Shown here piece by piece: positions 43,096 through 53,222 of a stretch of DNA of 64,000 bases. The notes under the pieces are model-generated. The model was not told where the DNA came from. It was given only the letters and a program-made list of their open reading frames with translations, and ran no database searches. Location of the stretch: the NCBI GenBank assembly GCA_019509785.1, contig JAEKLQ010000031.1:48565-112564 (forward strand), given 5' to 3'. The DNA is from Fibrobacterota bacterium (GTDB lineage: Bacteria > Fibrobacterota > Fibrobacteria > UBA11236). The position numbers and the translations under genes were made by a program. The stretch's first letter is position 1; every line of letters begins with the position of its first letter.

Positions 43096-45654
43096 TCAGC
43101 CCCATTCCCGCAAGGCTTGCGGCAGCGGTATCGCCTGGAAGAATTCGCGCGCCAGGGCATCGGAGACCCGTCCCAGCCCGGCTTCCAGGCTCCGTAGCAA
43201 ATGCTCGAAGCCTTCGTTCCCGGCCGGGGACAGGATGCCGCCGTTGGCCTCGGATTCGAAGAGCCGCGCCTGCGTGAGGGCCTTGAGGACCGCCTTGCGG
43301 CAAGCCGGCAGGAGCAGGGTGCCTCCGGGGGGCAGATGCCCGAGTTCCTCGTGGAAACCTGCCAATTGGAACGCCACCGAACGGGGATTGGCCTCGTCCG
43401 CCAGGAGCAATTCGGCGGCGGGCCCCGCCTGGGGCGCCCGGGGGTAACGTTGGCGATACGTCAGCGCGCCGTCCTGGCAGGCCAGCAAGGTTTCGATCAG
43501 GCCCTCGCCAGGCCTTGCCACCCCGCTCAAGCCGGCATCCAACATGCGAACGACGCATAAGGCGCGCTCCAGGGAGCGGCCCAACCCTAAAAAGCGACGC
43601 ACCGGGCCCAAGGCCAGGCCGTCTGCTTGCAGCCCCGCCAATCCGCCCAGATGCAAGATGGCTTGATCGAGCCAAGGCAAGGTCCCGCCCGCTTCCCGCG
43701 GCGGCATCAAGGAGTTGATCGCGCGCCAACTATCGTCCGGAAGCAAGTCGCGCACGGCCCGCGCGGCCCGGCGCACGGCCGCCCGGTTGAAAGCCGGCGA
43801 TCCCATGCCGTGCTCGTCGTCGAGGGAAGCCTCCAGCGCCGCTTCCAGGGAGCCCGCGTCTTCTGAGGCGGCGAAGTTCGGCTGGTAGGCTTGGAGCAGA
43901 CGGAGCCAATGGGGGCCGGGGGGCCCGGCCTCGGAGCGCCCGGCCATCAGGGCTTCGCGCCAAAGGCGCAATTGGGATCCCAAGCGCTCCTGATAGCGCC
44001 CCAGCCAATACAGGTTTTCTGACGCATATCCGGGCAAGGCCCCATGCGGACGGATCGAACGCGCGGGAGCCGCCTCCATCGCTTGCATGTCCTCCGGGAC
44101 GACCATGGCTTCGACCGGGGCCGGTTCGGGCCCGGACCCCGCGGCTTCGAGAGGAGGCGCGGCCCAAGGCAAGGGCTCGGAAGCCAGGATCCAGGTATCC
44201 TTGGCGATACTCCCCTCCTGGCCGGTCACGCCCGTGCCGCCCGTTCGTCCCGCGACCCGGGTAAGGCCGCCGGGCATGACCGCGAAGGAGCCGTCCACGG
44301 CGGCCAGGAAGCTGCGCAGCACCAAGGGACGGGGCTCGAGGCGGCCTTCCACGAAACAGGGCGTGGTGGACAGCTGGAGGCGTTCTTGCACCAGGTAAAG
44401 ATGCGGCTTGGCGCGGATCCGGGCCAGGAGCTTTTCGCGTTGCTCGCGGGACAGGCCCTGGTAGAACCAGGTACTGCGCTTGGGCCCTTGGTACAAGGGT
44501 TTGACGATGCGATCCTCGAGGTTGGCGAGGGCTTCTTCGCGTTGGCGCGCATCGCCGCACCACCACGTGCGGGCGGACGGCAGGCGCAGATCCTGGCCGA
44601 ACAGGCGGCGGCAGAGCTCGGGCAGGAAGGCCATCAGCCCTGAGCCCGCCAGGATGCCGCTCCCCAAGGCGTTGCAGACCGCCACCGTCCGATCGCGTAC
44701 CGCCTGCACCAGGCCCGGCACGCCCAGCAGGGAATGGCCCGCCAGTTCCAGGGGATCGCAGAAGGCATCGTCCACCCGCCGCAGGATCACGTCCACCGGG
44801 CGCGATCCCTCCACGGAAGGGAGATGGATGCCCCCGTCCCTCGGCATGAGATCGCCGCCGCGGACCAACGGGATTCCCAGGTAACTTGCGAGATACGCCT
44901 GCTCGGAATACGTCTCGTTATCGGATCCGGGCGAGAGTAGGACCAGGAAGGGATCGCGCGTCCCCGGCGGGGCCGCCTCGACCAGGCCGCGCCTGAGGGA
45001 TTGGAAGAAAGCCTCCAGCCGATGCACGCCGGCTTGGCGGAACAGGCTGGGCATGGCCCGGCCCAAGGCGGCGCGGTTTTCCAGGGCATAGCCGTACCCG
45101 GAAGGATTCTGCCCGCGATCGCTCACCACGCGGAAAGCCCCGTCGGGACCCCGCGCCAGATCGGCGGAATAGCATCTCAGCATGCGGGTGCGGGCCGCCG
45201 GGCCCCCGGCGCAAGGCCGCAGGAATCCGGGATGCGACCAGAGGAACAGGGCCGGGAGAACCCCTTCCCGCACGAGTTTACGCGGCCCGTATACGTCCCG
45301 AAGTACCGCGTCCAAGAGCTCGGCGCGCTGCACCAGGCCGCTCTCGACCGCTTCCCACTCGACGCTGGAAAAGACCAGCGGTATGGGGTCGAGGGACCAG
45401 GGGCGTTCGGCGACCTTGCCATCGCCGTACACATTGTAGGTTACGCCGTCCCGACGCATATACTCGGCCAGATCGACCCGGCGGCGGCCCATTTCGCCCG
45501 GGCCCAATTCGGCCAGGGTCCCGGCCAAGCCCGCCCAGGAAGGCCGCACCTCCCCTGAGGGGGTAAGCATTTCGTCCCAGCCGCCCGCGGAGGGAAGATA
45601 CCCGCGCAACAGCCCGGCACCGGACTCGGCGGTACCGGAAGATTCCAAGATCAT
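43096..45654 (-). CDS. Circularly permuted ATP-grasp ligase fused to alpha-E domain
   Basis: 852 residues. Residues 1 to about 480 are the permuted ATP-grasp (YNVYGDGKVAERPWSLDPIPLVFSSVEWE, VVSDRGQNPSGYGYALENR, LSPGSDNETYSEQAYLASYLGI, RRVDDAFCDPLEL, VCNALGSGILAGSGL). The rest is the all-helical alpha-E domain (ASENLYWLGRYQERLGSQLRLWRE, PLPQALREWG). In most genomes the two halves are separate genes; the fusion is one recurrent form. ATP-grasp enzymes ligate an acid to an amine, so peptide tagging is predicted for the cluster. It follows the DUF2126 gene by 82 bases. Confidence 0.9.
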   Translation of the reverse strand: MILESSGTAESGAGLLRGYLPSAGGWDEMLTPSGEVRPSWAGLAGTLAELGPGEMGRRRVDLAEYMRRDGVTYNVYGDGKVAERPWSLDPIPLVFSSVEWEAVESGLVQRAELLDAVLRDVYGPRKLVREGVLPALFLWSHPGFLRPCAGGPAARTRMLRCYSADLARGPDGAFRVVSDRGQNPSGYGYALENRAALGRAMPSLFRQAGVHRLEAFFQSLRRGLVEAAPPGTRDPFLVLLSPGSDNETYSEQAYLASYLGIPLVRGGDLMPRDGGIHLPSVEGSRPVDVILRRVDDAFCDPLELAGHSLLGVPGLVQAVRDRTVAVCNALGSGILAGSGLMAFLPELCRRLFGQDLRLPSARTWWCGDARQREEALANLEDRIVKPLYQGPKRSTWFYQGLSREQREKLLARIRAKPHLYLVQERLQLSTTPCFVEGRLEPRPLVLRSFLAAVDGSFAVMPGGLTRVAGRTGGTGVTGQEGSIAKDTWILASEPLPWAAPPLEAAGSGPEPAPVEAMVVPEDMQAMEAAPARSIRPHGALPGYASENLYWLGRYQERLGSQLRLWREALMAGRSEAGPPGPHWLRLLQAYQPNFAASEDAGSLEAALEASLDDEHGMGSPAFNRAAVRRAARAVRDLLPDDSWRAINSLMPPREAGGTLPWLDQAILHLGGLAGLQADGLALGPVRRFLGLGRSLERALCVVRMLDAGLSGVARPGEGLIETLLACQDGALTYRQRYPRAPQAGPAAELLLADEANPRSVAFQLAGFHEELGHLPPGGTLLLPACRKAVLKALTQARLFESEANGGILSPAGNEGFEHLLRSLEAGLGRVSDALAREFFQAIPLPQALREWG

Positions 45655-45736
45655 GTCCCGGGGATTCCGGACGGGATGGGGGCCATGCGGCGAGGATAGC
45701 TAATCGCGATGCGGAGCTCAAGCATGCGCGTCCCCT

Positions 45737-48700
45737 TCATCGGCAACGCCGTAGATCAAGGGTACAGGGATGATCGGGGTGCCGGGGCGCCGCCATGGGG
45801 CGCACCGTGCCGGCACGGTGGCCGCGGGATTCGAAGCGGGCATTGCGCCGGGCTTCCGCCTCGGCGGCGTTCACCGGGAATGCGGCGTAGTTGCGGCCCG
45901 CAGGATCGGCCACGTGGTAGGTGCATCCGCCCAGGGAAAGGCCGCTCCACAGGTCCACCACGTCGAAGGCCAAGGGTACATGGGTCGGGATCAGGGGATG
46001 CAAGCATGCGGGAGGGCGCCAAGCCCGGAAACGCACGCCCGCCACGGCTTCCCCTTGCGTGCCGGTCGCGCTTAGCGGCAACGCGAAACCGTTGCAGGTT
46101 ACCGCATGCCGGGTGGAAGCGTACCCGTTCACCTTCACTTGCACCCGCTCCAGGGAGGAATCGACGAAGCGGGCCGTTCCCGATCCGGACGCTTCTTCCC
46201 CGAGCACATGCCAGGGCTCGCCGGCTTGGCGCACTTCCACGGTGAGATCGCGTAAGTGCAAGGTGCCGCAACGGGGGAAACGGAACTCCAGGAACGGCGC
46301 ATACCATTCCGGACGCAAATCGTAACCGGCGCGACCCAGGTAGCCCAAGGCGTCCTCGAAATCCCGCCACAGGAAGTGCGGCAACATCCAGCGATCGTGG
46401 AGGGAGGTGCCCCAGGGCTGCAACGGCGCATCGTAAGGCTGTTCCCAGAATCGGGTGATCAAGGCCCTGACCAACAGGGATTGGGCCGCCGCCAGGCGCG
46501 GATGCGGCGGCATCTCAAAGCCGCGCAACTCCACCAGGCCCAGCCGCCCCATGAGGCTGTCGGGGTTATGCAGCTTATCGATGCAGATCTCGGCCCGATG
46601 GGTATTCCCGGTCAAGTCGACCAGGAGATTGCGGAACAAGCGGTCCACCGTCCAGGGGAAGGACGGCGCCCCGGGGACGGAATGCCCGAGGGAAGCGATG
46701 CCCGCGGGCAACTGCTTGAAAGCCAAATCCAATTCGGCCAAGGCATCGTCGCGGGCCTCGTCCACGCGGGGCGACTGGCTGGTAGGGCCGATGAAGAGGC
46801 CGGAGAAAAGGTACGACAGGCTGGGATGGTTCTGCCAGAACCCGATCAGGCTGCGCAAGAGATGCGGCCGATTCAGGAAAGGGCTGTCCGCCGGGCGCTC
46901 CGCCCCCAGGACGATATGGTTGCCGCCCCCGGTGCCGGTATGCCGCCCGTCCAGGTTGAACTTTTCCGCCCGCAGACGGCAGGCCCCCGCCTCCGCGTAC
47001 AGGATTTCCATCTTCCCGATCAGCTCCTGCCAATCGGCGGAAGGATGGATGTTGACTTCGATGACGCCGGGATCGGGGGTAACCGCGAAGCTACGGAGGC
47101 GGTAATCGGAGGGCGGCCGATAGCCTTCCAACCGCACCGGCAGGCCGCATTCGGAGGCGGCCGCTTCGACGGCGGCGACCAGGCCCAGCCAGGATTCGAT
47201 CTGGGACAAGGGCGGGAAGAAAACGTGGAGATGGCCTTCGCGGGCCTCGACGCAAAGGGAAGTGCGGACTACGCCCGTAGCGGGATCGATGGCCGGCCCG
47301 TCTTGCTCCCGCTTGGCCTGCGTGGGCGCCGCGGTCGCGACTCCCTTGTCCGCCGAACCCGATCCCCGGTCGGCAAGGCGCGCTTTTTCGATGGCCCCCA
47401 GGGAAGGGCGCGCGGCCAACGGCGAAACCTCCGCCGGGAATTCGGCCGGGATCGGCCGGCCCGGGAGGCTGTCTAGGGGGAGTCGGAACCCCATAGGCGA
47501 ATCGCCGGGGATAAGGTATAGGTGCTTCCGCCGCATGGGCCAGGCCCCCGAGCGCCAGCGTAAGAGCAGGTCGTCGAAGTCGGCCGCCAGGGGCAGGACG
47601 TAACCTGCCGGTTCCCCCAGGTCCCCATCCAGCAAGCGCAGCAACCGCGCGCGTTCCATGCCTTCCTTCAGGTCCGCGCTCGCCGGATCGAAATCGTCCG
47701 GCAGCCCGCCTTCCTTCCAGAGGTAGTACAGGACGTCTTCGTAGGCGGGCCGCGCCAGGGCCGGATCCAGGGATAGCCGCCGCGCGATGGCTTGCGCCAG
47801 CGCCTGCGCTTCGCGCACGCCGAAATGCCCGGCGCCCTCGTCTTTGGCCAGCAAGGCCGCATCGCGCCAGATGGGTTTCCCGTCCGGGCGCCAGTACACC
47901 GTCAGCGCCCAGCGCGGCAGGGGCTCCCCGGGGTACCATTTTCCTTGGCCATAATGGGGGACGCCGCCCGGGGCGAAATGGGCCTGCATCCGCCGCATCA
48001 GTTTTTCGGCCAGCGCCCGCTTGCGGGTCCCCAAGGCCTCGGTATTCCATTCCGGCGCCTCGGTATCGTCCGCCGAGACGAAGGTGGGTTCCCCTCCTTG
48101 CGTCAGGAATAGGCCGGAAGCCGCCATATCCTTATCGATACGGTCGCCCAGGTCCATGAGCGCATGCCATTCCTCGTCGGGGATGGGCGCGGTCACGCGC
48201 GGTTCTTCCTTGAGGCGCGCCACCTCCATGGCATGGCTGAATTCGGTTTCGCAGGTGGATACCGATCCGGTTATCGGCGCGGCTTCCTCCGGGGACGGCG
48301 AGCAGCTTAAAGGTATGTGGCCTTCGCCGGCCATCATGCCCGAAGTGGGATCCAGCCCGATCCATCCGGCGCCGGGCACGTAGACCTCGGTCCAGGCATG
48401 CAAGTCGGTGAAGTCCACGATCGGTCCCGCGGGCCCATCCAGGGGCGATTGATCGGGGCGCAATTGGATCAGGTAGCCGGAAGCGAAACGCGAAGCCAGC
48501 CCCAGGTGCCGGAAGATCTGCGCCAGCAGCCAGGCCGAGTCCCGGCATGATCCCGATCCCAAGCGCAGGGTTTCCTCGCAGGTTTGCACGCCCGCTTCCA
48601 GGCGGATGGTGTAGCCGACGATGGATTGCACGGCGCGGTTCAAGTCCATCAGGAAATCCACGGTTCCCCGCGGCGTCCGATCCACCTTCCGCAGCCAGCC

Positions 48701-49084
48701 TTGCAGCCGCGGCCCGTCTTCGCGCACTTCGAGATAAGGCCGCAGCGATTCGCGCAAGGCGGCCGGATATTCGAAAGGGAATTTCTCCGCGTCCGGCTCC
48801 AGGAAGAAATCGAAAGGATTGATGACGGTCATGTCCGCCACCAGACCCACTTCCACGGAGAATTCGCGTTGCGGCTGGGGAAAGACGACGCGCGCCAGGA
48901 AATTCCCGAAGGGATCCTGCTGCCAGTTCAGGAAGTGGCCCGCGGGGTGGACCTTCAGGGAGTAAGCCTGCACGGGGGTGCGGCAATGCGCCGCCGGCCT
49001 TAGGCGGATCAGCTGCGGCGACAGGGTAACCGGTCGGTCATAAGCATAAGAGGAGACGTGCTTTAAGGAAACCTTTACCGCCAT
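45737..49084 (-). CDS. Transglutaminase-DUF2126 fusion protein
   Basis: 1115 residues from ATG 49084 (MAVKVSLKHVSSYAYDRPV matches the normal start of the family; an upstream ATG at 49126 adds 14 residues without an SD). The first 280 residues are a transglutaminase with catalytic Cys, His and Asp in GSGSCRDSAWLLAQ, FTDLHAWTEVYVPG and WIGLDPTSG. The remainder is DUF2126 (GKWYPGEPLPRWALTVYWRPDG, HIVLGAERPADSPF, GPTSQSPRVDEARDDAL), a family found only in this genomic cluster. It leads the operon of three. Cytoplasmic. The whole set is known as a predicted peptide-modification system without experimental substrate. Confidence 0.9.
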   Translation of the reverse strand: MAVKVSLKHVSSYAYDRPVTLSPQLIRLRPAAHCRTPVQAYSLKVHPAGHFLNWQQDPFGNFLARVVFPQPQREFSVEVGLVADMTVINPFDFFLEPDAEKFPFEYPAALRESLRPYLEVREDGPRLQGWLRKVDRTPRGTVDFLMDLNRAVQSIVGYTIRLEAGVQTCEETLRLGSGSCRDSAWLLAQIFRHLGLASRFASGYLIQLRPDQSPLDGPAGPIVDFTDLHAWTEVYVPGAGWIGLDPTSGMMAGEGHIPLSCSPSPEEAAPITGSVSTCETEFSHAMEVARLKEEPRVTAPIPDEEWHALMDLGDRIDKDMAASGLFLTQGGEPTFVSADDTEAPEWNTEALGTRKRALAEKLMRRMQAHFAPGGVPHYGQGKWYPGEPLPRWALTVYWRPDGKPIWRDAALLAKDEGAGHFGVREAQALAQAIARRLSLDPALARPAYEDVLYYLWKEGGLPDDFDPASADLKEGMERARLLRLLDGDLGEPAGYVLPLAADFDDLLLRWRSGAWPMRRKHLYLIPGDSPMGFRLPLDSLPGRPIPAEFPAEVSPLAARPSLGAIEKARLADRGSGSADKGVATAAPTQAKREQDGPAIDPATGVVRTSLCVEAREGHLHVFFPPLSQIESWLGLVAAVEAAASECGLPVRLEGYRPPSDYRLRSFAVTPDPGVIEVNIHPSADWQELIGKMEILYAEAGACRLRAEKFNLDGRHTGTGGGNHIVLGAERPADSPFLNRPHLLRSLIGFWQNHPSLSYLFSGLFIGPTSQSPRVDEARDDALAELDLAFKQLPAGIASLGHSVPGAPSFPWTVDRLFRNLLVDLTGNTHRAEICIDKLHNPDSLMGRLGLVELRGFEMPPHPRLAAAQSLLVRALITRFWEQPYDAPLQPWGTSLHDRWMLPHFLWRDFEDALGYLGRAGYDLRPEWYAPFLEFRFPRCGTLHLRDLTVEVRQAGEPWHVLGEEASGSGTARFVDSSLERVQVKVNGYASTRHAVTCNGFALPLSATGTQGEAVAGVRFRAWRPPACLHPLIPTHVPLAFDVVDLWSGLSLGGCTYHVADPAGRNYAAFPVNAAEAEARRNARFESRGHRAGTVRPMAAPRHPDHPCTLDLRRCR

Positions 49085-49195
49085 GGTGAAGCAAGCTTGC
49101 AAGGACTGCGCCAGGGGAATTGGCATCCGGAAGGCGGGCCACGGAAGGATTTAGGGAGGCCGGGCGGATTGCGTGGGCCCGGGAAAGAACAACAA

Positions 49196-49219
49196 CTGAC
49201 ATTCGCCGGTTATTGTCAG
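49196..49219. promoter_or_regulatory. Inverted repeat in divergent promoter region
   Basis: CTGACA and TGTCAG, 12 bases apart, lie in the 228-base region between the DUF2126 gene and treY. The size suits a dimeric repressor site. No partner regulator is visible. Confidence 0.35.
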
Positions 49220-49312
49220 CCGGGATATTTTCCGCATGTTTCCGGCACGTTTTCATAAGGGAACGTCGTTCCCGGGGTTGCGCACCCCTCCCGCCGGAGA
49301 TTGTTTAAGCGC

Positions 49313-52114
49313 ATGGTTCGCCTTCCGCTTTCGACTTACCGCATCCAATTCCATCGGGCATTTCCATTCCAGGCCGCCCGGGATATCGTCGCCTATTTGT
49401 CCGATTTGGGGATATCGGACCTATACGCTTCCCCTATCTTCAAGGCCCGCGAAGGTAGCGAGCACGGTTATGACGTGGTCGATCATAGCCAGATAAACCC
49501 CGAACTGGGGACGGGCGAAGACCTGGAGGCCCTATCCCGATCCTTGCGCGAACGGAACATGGGCTGGCTGCAAGATATCGTGCCCAACCATATGGCCTAC
49601 CATCCCGAGAACAAGCTCCTGATGGACGTGCTGGAGAACGGCCCGCGCTCGCGCTTCCTGAATTTCTTCGACATCGAGTGGAACCATCACGACGAAAGCC
49701 TGAAAGGCAAACTCTTGGCGCCCATCCTGGGGAGCTTTTTCGGGGAGTGCCTGGAGAACGGGGATATCACCCTGGAATTCGGGCCCCAGGGCCTTTCCAT
49801 CCGCTACTTCTCCAACGTGTACCCTTTGCGGATCGAGTCCTACGCCGAGGTGCTGGCATCGGACCTGATGGTGTTGCGCAAGCGCATGGACCGCAAGCAT
49901 CCCGATTACGTGAAGCTGATGGGCACCTTCTTCATCCTCAAGAACCTGCCCGAGAACGGCGACGTGAGCGAGCGCTACGATCAAATCGGCTTCATCAAGT
50001 CGATGCTTTGGGAGCTGTACGAATCCAATCCGGTCATCAAGCTGTACGTGGACGAAGCCCTGCGCCAGTACAACGGGTCCAAGGGCAATCCCGCCAGCTT
50101 CAAGAAACTATCCGCCTTGTTGGCCCAGCAGAATTTCCGGCTGGCCTTCTGGCGCGTGGGCGTGGAAGAGGTAAACTACCGCCGCTTCTTCGCCGTCAAC
50201 GAACTCATCTCCCTGCGCATCGAAGATCGCGAAGTGTTCGATCGGGTCCACCAGCTTCCCCTGCGGCTGGTATCCTCCAACGTGTTCACGGGGCTGCGGG
50301 TCGATCATATCGACGGCCTATACCATCCGCAGCAGTACCTGAACCGGCTGCGCGAGGCCGCGCCGGACGCCTTCATCGTGGTGGAAAAGATCCTGGCGCC
50401 GGGGGAGCCGCTCAAACCCGCATGGCCCATCCAAGGGACCACCGGCTACGACTTCCTGGGCATGGTGAACGGCTTGTTCGTGGCGACCGGCAACGCCGAC
50501 AAGCTCGATTCCCATTACAAGACGTTCACCGGCATGCAAGCGGCGTGCGGGACCATCGCCAACGAGGACAAGCGCCTCCTGATCGAAAAGGACTTATACG
50601 GCGGGCTCGAGAACCTGGTATACCAGCTCAAGACCATCGCCACCCGCTTCACCCATGCCTCCGACTTCACCTTGTCGGGTTTCCGCAAGGCCCTGGAGGA
50701 AGCCTTCGTGCACTTTCCCGTCTACCGCACCTATATCAACGAGGACGGGGCCGACGAACGCGACCGTCAGGTGATCGCCTGGACCATGGAGAAGGCGCGG
50801 GCGAGCCTTCCCAGCCATGCCCATGAAATCGATTTCATCGAGCGCATGCTGCTGGCCCATTCCGATTCCGCTTATAGCAAGGAGGAGAAGAAAAACGCGC
50901 TGGAGTTCGCCATGCGCTTGCAGCAATTCACCTCCCCTCTGATGGCCAAGGGCATCGAAGACACCTTCCTTTACGTTTACAACCGTCTGGTGTCGCTGAA
51001 CGACGTAGGCATCAATCCCGATCATTTCGGCTACGCGGCGGGGGAATTCCACGCCTTCAACCGGCAGCGCCTGGCGGCTTGGCCGCATACCATGAACGCG
51101 ACCTCGACGCACGACACCAAGCGCGGGGAAGACGCGCGCGCCCGCATCGACGTTCTGTCCGAACTCCCCCAGGAATGGGAGGCCAAGACCCTGGAGTGGC
51201 GCCGCGCCAACCGGGGATTCAAGCGGCGCCGCAATGCCTTCGAAATCCCGGACGGCAATGACGAATACTTCCTCTACCAGACCTTGATCGGCGCATTACC
51301 CTTCGACGACTCCGAGCTGCCCGCTTTCCGCGAGCGGATGCGGGAATACCTGGTGAAGGCCGTGCGCGAGGCCAAGGTGCATACCGTCTGGGTGAAGCCG
51401 GATCGCGAATACGAGGAGGGTTACCTGGATTTCCTGGATCGGCTCCTCGATCCGGAATCCGGAAAGTCCTTCCGGGATTCCTTCGAGCCGTTCCAGCGCA
51501 AGGTGGCCTGGTTCGGGATGTGGAACGCGCTCTCGCAGGCGCTGCTTAAAATCGCTTCGCCCGGCATCCCCGACTTCTATCAAGGCTCGGAACTATGGGA
51601 CTTCGATCTGGTGGACCCTGACAACCGGAGGCCCGTCGATTATGGCCGCCGCATGGCGGCCCTGAAGGAGATCCGCGAACGGGAAGGATCCGATCCCGGC
51701 GGCCTGATAGCGGATCTGCTGCGGACCCCGCAGGACGGGCGCTGCAAGCTTTTCCTGATCGCCCGCGCCCTGAAGGCGCGCGCCGCCCTCCCATCGGTCT
51801 TCCAATACGGCGAATACCTACCCTTGAGCGGCGAGGGCGAGCGCAAGGAAAGCGTGGTGGCTTTCGCCCGCAGCTTCGGAAGCCATTGGGTGATCGTGGC
51901 CGTCCCCCGGTTCCTGACGGGCTTCGTCCCCGAAGGGAGCCTGCCGTTGGGAAGCGGTCCGTGGGCCGATACGCGGCTGCGCATCCCCGGCGATGCGCCG
52001 CTGGGCTGGCGCGATGCTATCGGCGGCGGGGAACTGGTGAGCGAAAACGGGACGCTCGCGTTAGGAGAGGTTTTCGCCCGCTTTCCGGCGGCGCTACTCG
52101 AGGGACAAGCCTAG
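49313..52114 (+). CDS. treY: Malto-oligosyltrehalose synthase
   Basis: 933 residues from the ATG at 49313 (a TTG at 49301 is also possible; GGAG at 49295 suits neither ideally). GH13 fold with LSTYRIQF at the start, DIVPNHMAY, GLRVDHIDGLYHP (nucleophile Asp331), VVEKIL (acid Glu358) and NATSTHDTKRGED. It turns the reducing end glucose of maltodextrin to an alpha-1,1 linkage, making maltooligosyl trehalose for TreZ to release trehalose. treZ lies 6 kb downstream on the other strand with a GH13 glucosidase in between. Family assignment is certain. Confidence 0.95.
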   Translation: MVRLPLSTYRIQFHRAFPFQAARDIVAYLSDLGISDLYASPIFKAREGSEHGYDVVDHSQINPELGTGEDLEALSRSLRERNMGWLQDIVPNHMAYHPENKLLMDVLENGPRSRFLNFFDIEWNHHDESLKGKLLAPILGSFFGECLENGDITLEFGPQGLSIRYFSNVYPLRIESYAEVLASDLMVLRKRMDRKHPDYVKLMGTFFILKNLPENGDVSERYDQIGFIKSMLWELYESNPVIKLYVDEALRQYNGSKGNPASFKKLSALLAQQNFRLAFWRVGVEEVNYRRFFAVNELISLRIEDREVFDRVHQLPLRLVSSNVFTGLRVDHIDGLYHPQQYLNRLREAAPDAFIVVEKILAPGEPLKPAWPIQGTTGYDFLGMVNGLFVATGNADKLDSHYKTFTGMQAACGTIANEDKRLLIEKDLYGGLENLVYQLKTIATRFTHASDFTLSGFRKALEEAFVHFPVYRTYINEDGADERDRQVIAWTMEKARASLPSHAHEIDFIERMLLAHSDSAYSKEEKKNALEFAMRLQQFTSPLMAKGIEDTFLYVYNRLVSLNDVGINPDHFGYAAGEFHAFNRQRLAAWPHTMNATSTHDTKRGEDARARIDVLSELPQEWEAKTLEWRRANRGFKRRRNAFEIPDGNDEYFLYQTLIGALPFDDSELPAFRERMREYLVKAVREAKVHTVWVKPDREYEEGYLDFLDRLLDPESGKSFRDSFEPFQRKVAWFGMWNALSQALLKIASPGIPDFYQGSELWDFDLVDPDNRRPVDYGRRMAALKEIREREGSDPGGLIADLLRTPQDGRCKLFLIARALKARAALPSVFQYGEYLPLSGEGERKESVVAFARSFGSHWVIVAVPRFLTGFVPEGSLPLGSGPWADTRLRIPGDAPLGWRDAIGGGELVSENGTLALGEVFARFPAALLEGQA

Positions 52115-52130
52115 TCCGCCGGGAAAAGCG

Positions 52131-52190
52131 AAGGGGCGGTCGCTATGGCCGCCCCTTCATGCGAATGCGGCGCCCAGCTTTAGGGCGCCG
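52131..52190. terminator. Two hairpins between converging treY and lipoprotein genes
   Basis: AAGGGGCGGTC pairs with GGCCGCCCCTT (52131-52157) and CGGCGCCC pairs with GGGCGCCG (52168-52190). Both probably end the converging transcripts; the T stretches are short. Confidence 0.6.
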
Positions 52191-52201
52191 TCGCGTTGTC
52201 T

Positions 52202-53074
52202 TCAGTTGATGACGCTGCCGGGCACGGCGCCGTTCACGATCACCTTGCCCACCTTGCCTATCACCACGGTCAGCTTACCGGTGCCGGTGGTGGGACCGAC
52301 CCATCCGAGGGTCACGGCGCGGGTATCGTCATTACCGGCCGAAACCGAGAAAGTGGACGAACCGCTGTAGAGGAGGCCGGTGTAGGTGTGCAACGTTCCG
52401 TAGGCTTCCAGGGTGACCGTGTGCGAGCCGAGGGTGATATAGTCGAAGTACAGGCTCACGTTGGCGCCGCCGGCGAAGTAGCCCGAAGCCAAAACCGAAT
52501 CGCCGCGGATGACTCCATCCACCTTGAGCACCACGCGGTTCAGGTTCAACTTATCCTTGCCGGTCCCCGAAACCGTAGAGGCGATGCTATCGGGCAAGGT
52601 ATTGAAATTGGCCTGGTACATCTCGAAACGGGAGGTAAGGTTCAGGCTCACGGCGGCGGTATCGGCCGGCTTCACGAAGAACGAAGCGGAGGTACCCGAA
52701 TGGATCACGGAATCCTTGGCATCGAGCGTCTTGGCATTGACGGTCCAGTTGCGCAACGGCTTCAGGGTCAAGGTCCGCAGCACGGTAACCGCATCGTTAC
52801 CGGTGACGGAGGCGGTATCCCGCACCGTATCGGCGGGGGAAGCGCTGGAGACCGCTTCCAATATCAGCTTCTGCAGGTTGATGGTGGAAGTCTTGGAAAG
52901 GGAACCGACCTTGCCCAGCAGCAAGGTGGCCTTTACCGTACCGGCGGCTTCTTGCGTCGGATCCTTCGCGCCGGGATCGGACGCGGTCGTCGGATTGGAG
53001 CCGCAATGCAACAGCGCGAGCGGAGCCAGGGCGGCGAGGAAGAATTTGGCGAAGGTCAGCTTGGCGATTTGCAT
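52202..53074 (-). CDS. Lipoprotein of unknown function
   Basis: 290 residues; GGGAG upstream of the ATG. Signal and lipobox LLHC (Cys24), then a linker and beta-rich domains (STINLQKLILEAVSSAS, NWTVNAKTLDAKDSVIHSGT, YFDYITLGSHTVTLEAYGTLH), which end in two short extra strands. The domain LNLTSRFEMYQANFNTLPDSI resembles proteins with repeated beta-sandwiches in Fibrobacter-like genomes, but nothing was named. Unknown role in the envelope. Confidence 0.65.
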   Translation of the reverse strand: MQIAKLTFAKFFLAALAPLALLHCGSNPTTASDPGAKDPTQEAAGTVKATLLLGKVGSLSKTSTINLQKLILEAVSSASPADTVRDTASVTGNDAVTVLRTLTLKPLRNWTVNAKTLDAKDSVIHSGTSASFFVKPADTAAVSLNLTSRFEMYQANFNTLPDSIASTVSGTGKDKLNLNRVVLKVDGVIRGDSVLASGYFAGGANVSLYFDYITLGSHTVTLEAYGTLHTYTGLLYSGSSTFSVSAGNDDTRAVTLGWVGPTTGTGKLTVVIGKVGKVIVNGAVPGSVIN

Positions 53075-53222
53075 GATGGTGTCTCCCGTTCCACCATGAT
53101 TATCGCCCGCGGCGGCGATTAACTTAACGCCAAAGTTGAAGTTATCTTCGGAGTCGTGGCCGGGCTCACTCAGGCAATCCCCTACGCCCCCCTAAAAGAT
53201 TCGCCGGGAACGGGAACCGTTT

